From Macrostomum hystrix (lineage: Eukaryota > Platyhelminthes > Macrostomidae), in assembly GCA_950097015.1 (NCBI GenBank), contig CATNEN010000039.1, positions 18,841,501 to 18,905,500 on the forward strand: DNA of 64,000 nt, in the 5' to 3' direction. The translations under genes and the position numbers were made by a program. Position 1 is the stretch's first letter; each line of letters begins with the position of its first letter. A model generated the notes under the pieces. The model worked only from the letters and a program-made list of their open reading frames with translations, was not told the origin of the DNA and made no database searches. Shown here piece by piece: positions 10,266 through 20,051 of this stretch.

Positions 10266-12160
10266 CAATCTCTAACTATGCATATAAACTTTAACATCTA
10301 GGTCACTACGTGTCAGTTAATAGTATATGGACTCTTTAAACAGATCATCATCTATCTATTTTACAAATAAAATATATGTTCAAATCTTTCTTATTTACCC
10401 TATTAATTTTAATTTTTAATATATATACCCTAAAACTCTGATATGATTGCCAAATTAACAAGTAAATGTGTAATATTCTTCAGTAATTAATTCAATATTA
10501 TTCTTCACTATCACTTGCCTATATTTTATGATTGATATTTGATTTGAATGGCCATACTGTAGCATTTTACAGTATGTACTTATCCTTTATTTAAATGCAT
10601 TTGTTTTAATTATCATAAATTACAGCTATCCTATAGAACTGTTTGTTTGATTATTTTTCCACTTCAATTTGTTTCTATTATATTTAGAAAATTAAAAAAA
10701 TTATAAAAAAAATAACAAATAATTTTGCTTCCTGTGTGTGTTAAACAGTTAATTTGTTTATGTGTTTCATATTTTTGAACTCTGCAAATATAAAAGAATT
10801 GAATTTAAATTTAAGCAGAAAAATAATGAAACCAATGGTTCTATAGGATAGCCTGAATTACATACATAAATTCAACAATAAGTCATTTTGCAAGAGTTCG
10901 CACCAATTGGGTAGTATTGTTTGCTTGTCAAGGCTAAAAGAGAGATTTTTGACCAATAATTTAATTCACAATAACGACCACACCTAAAGTATTTTACTTT
11001 ACTACAAATAATGATTTCATAGGTTCCCAAAAACTATAATAAAAGTATAAAACTATTATAACTAAGCATGGTTAAGATTCATTAGACAAACAAATAACAT
11101 GTTTAGGTTTATGGTGCAGTTGATTATTATTAGGCCTAGACTTAGAGAAAGCCTATGGTTTACTAAAGCACTTTCAGTAACTGCATACATTAATTTAAAT
11201 GGGTTAAAAATTAAGTAGCAAGATACGCTTGAAACGGTGTATCAATTAAATAAAGAAGTTATTTAGGACTCATGACTGATATTTAACAATAATAATTGAA
11301 AATGCTTCATAATTATCAAACTAAATATGGAAGAACACAATAATAGTATAATATGTCAAAGCTACGTAAGTCCATGGAAAGTGCACAGCGCGCGAGCGCG
11401 AGCCGAAGATAAAAATAAAAAATCGTACTTTCAGACAAATTAAATTTGCCGACTGAGTTATGCTTGGAAAAATAAACAAATAACCGTTAAATGATGCTAT
11501 AACTAACTATTTTGTCAGGTCGTAAAAAAAATTTTTTTTTTAAATATTCTATTTTGAGCCATTTACAGTGATAATCAGCTTGTTCTTGTGCAACGTGTAA
11601 AAAAGGATGCAATCAACTTAACTCCACATAATGATCGAAGTTTATCATAACTTGACTCATCAAGAAAGAAAGCAATAATATATCAATAATATTATCATAT
11701 ATAATAGATCTATCAAGAAATAGATCTATCAAGCAAACGCTCACATATATATATTTTGTCGATGTGCTTCGACTGGACACTGGACTTTGGATATAGGACT
11801 TTTTCTACTCAATTAATGAAGTCAAATTTTATAAGTCATCTACCTTACCCTATCACATTACCAATAAATTATCTATTTAGTTTAAACGTGCACTGCATAT
11901 ACCTGTACTATTGACATGTGCCTAAATTTCGAGTGCAAGCTCGCGGTTAAAATTCTGTGGGACCATTGTAAACTCTATGTCTGTAGTTGATTGCATGTAA
12001 ACGCTGTAAAAATTTATGTAAAAGGATCTGCCTTGTTTCTGGCGTCTGATCTACTCTCAATGCCGTCGGATTGGCGACTTCTATCCTTGGGAGGTCCCCA
12101 ATAAATTGCTAGCATCTAGCAGCTAGCAGTATCCTGAAGGCATAGCAATAGGACTGATTA
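10266..12160. other. AT-rich intergenic DNA
   Basis: About 1.9 kb of low-complexity AT-rich sequence without a supported gene. A short GC-rich alternating purine-pyrimidine string sits at 11388-11402. I see no repeat family or RNA gene. Confidence 0.5.
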
Positions 12161-12165
12161 AGTTT

Positions 12166-12315
12166 TCAAATTAGTAAGAACCTTAGATAAGATAGATGCG
12201 TGCCTGCACTGCGTCCCGGCCGTGAAGTCGGGGAAGATAACCCTGGAGAAAATTGCGTAGCGAGCTTATAAAAGGCTGCAGAATTGGTCTTCAGAATTGC
12301 CTGCTGTTGCATGGT
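12166..12315 (-). CDS. Possible first coding exon, product unknown
   Basis: An ATG in good context on the minus strand (about 12315) begins MQQQAILKTNSAAFYKLATQ, with a basic, hydroxylated composition like a mitochondrial presequence. The frame runs to a CTAAG/GTTCTT junction near 12178 that could be a weak donor. No downstream exon was found and no family is recognised. It could equally be a chance open frame. Confidence 0.2.
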   Translation of the reverse strand, partial: TMQQQAILKTNSAAFYKLATQFSPGLSSPTSRPGRSAGTHLSYLRFLLI

Positions 12316-12359
12316 GCGGTTTGCCCCAAAACAGGCGATACGATCGAGATTCAAAAATT

Positions 12360-13610
12360 AGTAATGCTTGCTGGTACCGCGGAGCTTAGAAGTTCGTGAC
12401 CTCCAAGAAGTACCCAGGCAGCTAGAGGCGCACCGATTTTGGCGTCCGCAAGCGTCCGCGAGTTCGTTGCCTCAAAAACCTTTCGAGGCAGTGTAATAAA
12501 ATGAATGTCCTAGCTGGAGCGAGAGGAATTTTAAAGCTAGCGACTATTCACTATTCACCGGGGTCGGTGTCCTACCAATCGTTTCAATAGCAGCAGGGAA
12601 TCTGAAATTAAATAGCGTTAGAGTACTAGGGTAGCAAGCGAAGCGGAATAGGAAATGTCGTCCTCCGGCCCGGCGAAACTCCCAATGAAAAAGGAATAAC
12701 AGTGTGAACACAATACTCGAATAATTTGATTAGAAGTGATTTGATCAGCTGTGACTAAGATTCCAGATACGAATAGGAATTACTTTGAATATCGTTTACT
12801 TGACTTAAAAGTTATACTGACAGAATAGATGTTCGCACAGAAATAAATTATAGCGCGCTCACAGTGAGAAGCAAGTCTGGCCTAACAATTTGGATATAAC
12901 AATTTTACCTAACTGGCCTAATCCACGCCCTACTCTTCCCGAGAGGCTCCGGTTGTCTCTGCTTTCAGCGCTGCCCCGACAAATCCTATCGGTTGGCACT
13001 CCTTCTGCCGGACGGCGGAGTCTCCGAAGAGAGCACGTACTGACTTCGACAACCAGCGCCTATCTAGACCACCCTTGTCAGCGGCGCACTCTCAAGACGC
13101 GTAGCGCCGAAAGCTACCTAACTGAACAAGCGGAGCGTGGTCGGGCGGGGAAGGACAAAACAAGTGGACTTAATTTGCTGGCGCGTGCTTCTCACAGTGT
13201 GAGGCGAATTGCCGATAGCGATAATTTGCACGTGCTTCTCACAGTGTGAGGCGGATTGCAGAAAAAGATAATTTTGGACTACCAAAAACACGCTTCGTTA
13301 TATAGAGTCATTTCAACCCCAAACTAGGTCGATCGGCGAGGTGGATGCCTGGCTGTAGCTTGAGCCAAGGTGACAAATCACAGTAGACTTGCGACCGCCG
13401 TTCTGAGCCCCGGGGTTGCTTCTTGCCGAGGGTAGACAGGTAGTGAGGCCAGGTCGCTCGCTGATTGGCCGGGACCGTAGCCCAGGGGTAGCGCTCGCGG
13501 GGTGGTGGGCGTCCGTTCCCCCAGCTGGTCCGGCCCGGCTTGGCGTGGGTGACTCTTAGCAAAAACACACGCGTCTAAAAATAGATAATTAAGCACTGAA
13601 AAATAACACG
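12360..13610. other. GC-rich patch with repeated palindromic motif
   Basis: The patch is markedly richer in GC than its surroundings. The odd palindrome CTCACAGTGTGAG occurs at 13191-13203 and 13238-13250, inside a 47-bp direct duplication. A shorter inverted form (CTCACAGTGAG) is at 12858-12868. Open frames here have no family resemblance. A degraded LTR or a CpG-rich regulatory region are both possible. Confidence 0.4.
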
Positions 13611-14240
13611 GGGAGATAGAAGTACAAACAAGCTGACACTACAGCAGGGACCCATTTGACGGTAACCATGAGAAGCGACTGCAACGCAGCAGCACATTTA
13701 CTCTTCTTTTCGGTGTCGGGTCGAAGTGATTTTTCACCGTGCATGTCATTTTAGCTAGCCTAAGCGGACGAATTAAGATCCAATTTTAATGTATAAAACT
13801 AATTATATCATTGGGTAGAGCAACAAGGTTAGCCAAGTTATATCAAAAGAACAGCTTCTTATCTGCTTCCAATCAAAAGCTGTCACCAATCAAATCTGAA
13901 AAAAATGAAAAATTTCCTATCTCCGTAGTGTATTTTTTCGCGAAAACCTGCCTTAAAATATTTTTCTAAGAAACGCACTTTCCCGTCCTTCTACTCCTGG
14001 TAGTCCTTGTATAAAGTATGCACGGGAAAGAGGAACAAAACGATCAAACGACAAAGGCAGTCAATGTCTTTTGCGCAAAATCTGATTCAGCAACTTTAAT
14101 TAGTATCGCACGCTTCGACTTTGTTGCAGTCTGTTTTCTTCTTGTGTCACGTGCTTCGCAAATTTGACACCGCTTAAAAGTTCTATTGAGAAATCGTTTA
14201 TGCTATCAGAATGCAAATACAATTCCATGGGATTTTGTTG
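13611..14240. other. 3' flank of fibrinogen-related gene, no feature recognised
   Basis: Moderately AT-rich sequence without an open frame, tandem repeat or known family. It may include the 3' UTR of the minus-strand gene ending at 14245. Confidence 0.4.
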
Positions 14241-14244
14241 ACAC

Positions 14245-14797
14245 TCATTGGACTTTTAGCGATAGCCGTGTGGGCCTCAATGACACCCAGCTGAGGTTGT
14301 GGAACCAGCTCATCCACATTGGCTCTACAATCTCGCTAGGCGGATAAATTCCGTTTGGATTTGAAGTTGCGCAAAAGTTGAACCAGCAGCCGCTACGGCC
14401 GTGGTAAATTTTGGAGCATGAGCCTGGAAACAGGTCATTGTCTCGGTCCAAGGTGGAGAACCTCATTCTATTGTGATCGCTGAGAAAGTCGAATTCGATG
14501 TCTGAGCGCGCAGAATCGAGCGGCGCCACCGTCATTGCGTAATTCGTGCTGGCACTCTGGACAAGAAAGTTCGAGTACTCTTGCTGCAACGTGACATTGG
14601 ACCAGGTGAGCAGTTGGACTAGCAGGGTGAGCCCGTGAGAATAATCTGCGCTGATCTTGTGAATGACTCGCAATCCTGAGGTTGGAAACAGCAGGAAAAA
14701 GAGAGTATGGACTGGAAGTTTCATTCTGTAAGTTCTGTCATAAAAAACGCACCAATCCAGAAGTTGACTTGATCGCCAAAGCCGGTCTCGTAGGTTC
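14245..14797 (-). CDS. Fibrinogen-related domain protein, partial
   Basis: Two minus-strand exons of a fibrinogen C-terminal globular domain, a fold used in secreted lectins, ficolins and tenascins. The last exon, 14675-14245, reads RVIHKISADY, YSNFLVQSASTNYAMTV, then RDNDLFPGSCSKIYHGRSG, CWFNFCATSNPNG and the stop. It keeps the Ca-site RDND and the paired cysteines. The preceding exon ends at 14753 with WGTYETGFGDQVNFWIG, the hallmark WxxYxxGFG...FWxG motif, and joins in phase 1. Just upstream of that tryptophan the frame meets TGA, and a SINE begins within 100 bp. Either the acceptor is hidden or the exon is broken. The N-terminal half of the domain was not found. Confidence 0.75.
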
Positions 14798-14824
14798 CCC
14801 ATCACCTGATGTCAGTGACTGAAG

Positions 14825-15105
14825 CTTCGAAGGACATGCGTCGGTGCAGAGCCGTTAACGCATTTGCATCTCGCGCCAAGTTCCCTATTCTCGATTTCGC
14901 GGCGAGGCCACAGTTATTTGGAGCGCAGCCGCGGAGGAAGCCTTGGGGGCTTGTCATGCAATTCACGGCCTTCAGGGCCAACCTCCAAGGCGCTGTGACA
15001 TTGTACACTGCCTGACGATGAGAAAGTCAGATCAGATGTACACACCTGTGTGAGCCTGTGCCTGTGTACAGTATCTGTGTACGTGTGTCCATTCCCATTC
15101 TCCAT
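14825..15105 (+). repeat. tRNA-derived SINE, copy 1 (+)
   Basis: Head with A-box-like GGTGCAGAGCCGTTAACGC and B-box-like ATTCTCGATTTCG, then a body with GGGGCTTGTCATGCAATTCA, the CTGACGATGAGAAAGTCAG block and the TGTACACACCTGTGTGAGC segment. This head-body order is shared by the other copies. It sits against the 5' side of the fibrinogen-related exon. Confidence 0.75.
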
Positions 15106-15337
15106 CTCATGACAATTGTTGCTTTTCTTCACAAAATAAAAGACCAACGTATTCTGCTAATTTTTGTGTCAGCTCAATTCAAGTCACCATATCAGTTCAG
15201 AAGTTCACAAGTCAATTTAAAGGAACAAAAAATATATTATACACTCGAATTATATGAACAGATGGCACTAAAATTCAATGTCACTCCTCACCTTTACAAT
15301 CATCTCTCCTCTCTACCAGACTCTTTATTCTACTCTT

Positions 15338-15800
15338 CTCTCCTCTCCTTAGCTCTACTCTACTCTTCTCCACTCTCCTTAGCTCTACTCTACTCTTCTC
15401 CACTCTCCTTAGCTCTACTCTACTCTTCTCCACTCTCCTTAGCTCTACTCTACTCTTCTCCACTCTCCTTAGCTCTACTCTACTCTTCTCCACTCTCCTT
15501 AGCTCTACTCTACTCTTCTCCACTCTCCTTAGCTCTACTCTACTCTTCTCCACTCTCCTTAGCTCTACTCTACTCTTCTCCACTCTCCTTAGCTCTACTC
15601 TACTCTTCTCCACTCTCCTTAGCTCTACTCTACTCTTCTCCACTCTCCTTAGCTCTACTCTACTCTTCTCCACTCTCCTTAGCTCTACTCTACTCTTCTC
15701 CACTCTCCTTAGCTCTACTCTACTCTTCTCTCCTCTCCTTAGCTCTACTCTACTCTTCTTCACTCTCCTTAGCTCTACTCTACTCTTCTCCCTTCTCCAT
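15338..15800. repeat. 30-bp minisatellite, ~15 copies
   Basis: Nearly identical 30-bp units (TCTACTCTACTCTTCTCCAC plus TCTCCTTAGC). On the plus strand each unit is a pyrimidine tract ending in TTAG, a good 3' splice-site consensus. It lies 0.8 kb upstream of the Notch-ligand start codon on the same strand. The open frames on both strands are repeat artefacts. Confidence 0.95.
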
Positions 15801-16603
15801 TTTTAATTGCTAACAATTTTCCATTTCAAATGGCCTGAACAGGTCAGTAGTGCTCAATTTATCAGATATAATCCTAGTTATGAAACAAGGCAAGGTGTGA
15901 GTCATAGCCAGTTTTAGAAAGGCTATTATTAGAATGGCAATACAACACACCACTAACAGTCAGGTTCAAAACGGTTTGTTGCTTTGCTTTTCGAGTCTAT
16001 TCTCAATTCTGATGTGTTTCTGGCTGTTTTCTTTCCTATCCTTTGCATTTTTTCTCGTCAATAACTTTGAAATAGCTTTTTTTATCACAAAAGCCGCTGC
16101 TCAAGCTTCGGTGGTAGCAGAAGGTTGGACTATTGTTTTATGTTTTCGAAGAGCAGCTGACATCGTGTGCGCGCGTGGCAGCAGCGAGCGACAGGGCGAA
16201 CGAAAAATAGATGAAAAAGCCGCGAAAGAAGAGAAAAGAAAAGAAGGGCCGGTGCACAATAGGCTTCTTGAAGGCTAGCTTGAAGGCTATTTTAAAATGA
16301 AACTTCTCCGACCAATGGTCAGGCTTCCTCAGGTGGGACCACCAGAAAAAAAGCACGCAGAAAGAATAGAAAGAGGAGCGTCAGAGAGCCAACAGTTCGA
16401 AGGATAGAGTACACGCGAGAGAGCTTCAATTAGCGACTCGCCACTTTATTTTTAGCTATAGACCTGCACTGCTCGGTGGCTTGGCAACCATGGTGTTTCG
16501 CTTTTTTAAATATATCCTAAGCCTCATAGGTGGCAGATGTTAGAGTTTTCCAGCTTCGAATCGGTTTAAATACTGAATAAATTGGTCTTAAACAACTTGT
16601 AAA
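15801..16603. other. Upstream region of the Notch ligand gene
   Basis: No coding sequence recognised. This stretch must contain the 5' UTR and probably the promoter of the plus-strand Notch ligand gene. I see no confident TATA box or initiator. Confidence 0.4.
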
Positions 16604-19600
16604 ATGAACGCGCGTCGTTCTGAACTCTGGATTCTGTCATCACTGCTGCTGCTGCTGCTGCTGCTGCTGAGTCGGTGCCAGGTTTGAGACGAGCATTTTT
16701 ATTTCAAATATTTGAGACTTATGGAAAATGGCAAAAATGTCTATGGCAAAATAACAGTAATACCTGGGCGTTACGCCCTTAAAGGAAAGGTATTAATAAA
16801 CTAGTGCAAAGTGCTAGGCAAGATTGAAAATGATCAGTTTGAACCGAGGACTACTGTACGCTGCTGAGGACTTTCTAGCCATAGAATTGCATCTTATTGT
16901 AAAAAAGCGTGTGGTAATGTCGCGCGAGTTGTCTATGGCTATTTTTCCACGTATTATTGGGCGGAAAATAAAGGCCCAAATACAACGCTTATGCGTTCGA
17001 AAATGTCTATATTCATCCGGCTTAAATGTCATTCATTGTATTTCTTCGTGCGGTAATGCCCATAGTCTATGGTCAATCCCTATTCAACGTTACAAGAAAA
17101 GCGTGCGGTTAATGAACAATGCGTGCGGTAATGACGTACACATTAAGGCACAAACTCTAAGAAAGAACAAGTACAAACAGGAACACAGATGTAAACAGGG
17201 TTATGATAGTCTTGGAAATGTTATCAAAGAACCACATGAGTTAGCCTCGTGTCATTCATTGTTAATACTTGCCGAAACTGCAGTTGGAAACTGGGCCGTG
17301 GAAATTGAACACCATACGAATGCCGGAAGCGTCCTTTTCCACGTCGCATTTGGCGAAGCGCACTCCTGAGTTCGAATGAGCACATTAAATGACTGAAAAA
17401 CCATTTTATATCATCCTCGTGTGACATGTGACCCGCGATGTCACTTTTGGAAAACTAATTTAACCTTTCCTGCTTAATTCTAGACAGTATCAAGCGACGG
17501 CAGCTTCAATGTGTATCTGAGCAAATACCAAAATCCCAACAGTGTGCTTAGCAACAATGAGAAATGCGACACATTTGGAGGCTTCTCACCTTGCGACATG
17601 CGTTTCACCATCAGCTATCGAGTTGGGTGAGGCTCGCTCGCTGATCATAAGACCAGAAATTGCCTAGAATATAATGCAGCACCCAGCCGTTTCTATGAAG
17701 CTTTCCTAAGGCTAAATGTATTCAGTAGTTGAAAAATTTGCTCTTTTGTTCGTAGCTGGACGGCGATATAAATATAAATATGAATAATGATTTATTACAC
17801 CTGCCCTAATCGGGTTAGATATGTGCGGACGACAGCACAGGCTATTGCGCGGTGCATCTGAAGGCTTGTACAGGTGTTCAGTCCATGGACTGGGGGACGC
17901 CACACCCACCCTCAATTCCCCAGATGATGCTGGTACCCATTTAAGCGTCTTGCCAAATGACTCAAATCGTTACGGAAGTCACAATCTGATCCCGGACCTT
18001 CAATTCGTGAGTCCACAATGCTCTAACAACCAGGCTACAACCCACTTCGTAGATCCAGTAAAATTCTAAACTAAAACCCTCGCTTAACTTCATTCTTCGG
18101 AATGGTAGACTTCAGACTACTGAGAAATAGAATTTGCATCCTAGACTACTGACTATTAGTTTTCAGTAGTGCATGCGCACATTTGTTCATCTTAAAGTCC
18201 TTTTTACGCAACATCAACAATAATATAGCTTTTTGCAGACCATTTGATCCTTCGAGCATTCGATTGAATCCACAGTGGCAAAATCCAAGCGTTTCAGGCC
18301 GATTTTCAAGTTGTCTATGGCCAAAAGTATGACCATAGAGCGATCGAATTGATCCTTCGGACACGCATTTAAGTCTCTCTCCACTGTGCCCTAGAACACA
18401 GACTAGACAGGTATCATCAGTTATCATCAGGCCACCGGAACATCGGCATCCCGACCAAGAAGGCACTTGAGGGTGATAAGCTGCTTGTCCAAAGCCCTAC
18501 TCACGGTGGCTTCACTCAATTCAAAGCCATCAAATTTGTCCTGCAGCAAGCGTCGCATTTCCTTCAATGTCAGCAGAGGGTTTTTCATCCAGCGATGCCA
18601 GCAGCAGCTGCATATGCTCCACCCCCAGCTTTGGCACCCGGTCACCACCTCGCAGAATCCGATCTCGGCGGCCCGTCAGCTCGTATCGTCTTCGGATGGA
18701 AGTAAAAGTTTTAGTCTTCACATTCAGCCATCGCGCGATATTTGATATGCTGTCGCCTCTTTCGATTGCGCTCACTATCAGCTCGTACTTCTCGTCGCTT
18801 ATCTTGGCATATGGCCCTCGTTCCACGGGCTCGTCAACTTCGTCGATGGAATCAAAGCTGTCCTCACTTTCTTCGTCGAACATAGTGTTGGCTGCTTCGC
18901 TCTCTGACGTCTGATGATAATTCTGTCTAGTCTGTGTTCTAGGGCACAGTGGAGAGGCTTAAATGCGTGTCCGAAGGATCAAATCGATTGCTCTATGGTC
19001 ATACTTTTGGCCATAGACAACTTGAAAATCTGCCTGAAACGCCTGGATTTTGCCACTCTGGATTCAATCGAATGCTCGAAGGATCAAATGGTCTGCAAAA
19101 AGCTATACTAGAGTTATGCTCAAATTCTCGAGTGTCTGCATATGCTGAAAAGAACTGCTCTAAAACTATGCACATTTTAGAAGCGATGCAAAAGCGCCAG
19201 CCTACACTAGTCCGGAGTTCTCAGACTCAATTGAGGTGAATGGCATCTTTAATTTGAACAGCAGCTTCACCGGAGCATTCCCTATCACTGTGAGTGCATA
19301 GTCTAGCTTTTACTCGTGAACCAAGTGAGTTGTCAGTTTTACCGGTGTAAAATAATACTTCTTTGCCGAAAAAATCCTTCAACTCAGTCGGACAACTGGT
19401 ACATTCGCGTCGACGTTGTCGACATTGATCCACCCGGAACACCCTATCAGAGCGTGGACGATATCATACTGAGCAATAGCCTGGAAGCGATTCGCAGCTC
19501 CAGCTTCAATGGCATGGTACCCAGTTGGACAACAATCACAACTGACCGCAACTATGGCAGGTAATCATCGATTAGTCATTGATTGGTCGTGCTTTTAGTG

Positions 19601-20051
19601 ACAGATTTAGTGCATTCAACAAAACCTCCACAGATTACTGACCTGGTCGCACCAGCTCTACTGCTCCGTTAATTATTACTCGGGGTTGTGCGACAAATTC
19701 TGCAAGCCCACTGACAACACGGTTGATGGTCACTACAGCTGCTCGTCAACTGGGGACAAAGTTTGCCTTCAAGGTGAATTCACTGCAATGTTTTACATAC
19801 TATAGGTATTAACGATTGAGCGATGTCGACTTGCTGAATGTAAATGTACATGATGTACATTTGTGATGAAGGTCGAAACTGACTGAATGTACATTGACTT
19901 GATTGACATTAACACTCCCTCCCAGGTTACTGGGATCCGGCTACAAATTGCAAGAACACCTACTGCATGGGAACTACTTTGTGTCAAAACAATGCCACAT
20001 GCAATCCGCTAGAGACAGGATATACGTGCAACTGTCCGGAAAAATTTACTG
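16604..20051 (+). CDS. Notch ligand part 1: signal peptide, MNNL, DSL, EGF1 (exons 1-6)
   Basis: Exon 1 is a 26-codon signal peptide with nine consecutive CTG leucine codons and a CAG/GTTTGA donor. Exons 2-4 encode the C2-like MNNL domain (residues about 27-157; SDGSFNVYLSKYQNP, WYIRVDVVDIDPPG). Exon 5 encodes the DSL domain: LYCSVNYYSGLCDKFCKP, then DGHYSCSSTGDKVCLQG, with the YYG-type loop, GHY and closing CL.G all present. Exon 6 is the first EGF module. The DSL module is the Notch-binding unit. Introns 1 and 2 are long, and the rest are 73 to 152 bp. Confidence 0.92.

Noticed and set aside
12890-13249. 119-residue plus-strand open frame in the GC-rich patch
   Set aside because: Arg/Leu/Ser-rich composition typical of chance frames in GC-rich DNA; no family resemblance or splice support.
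15058-15813. 251-residue repetitive Leu/Ser/Tyr protein and its 160-residue antisense partner
   Set aside because: 30-bp minisatellite artefact joined to SINE sequence.
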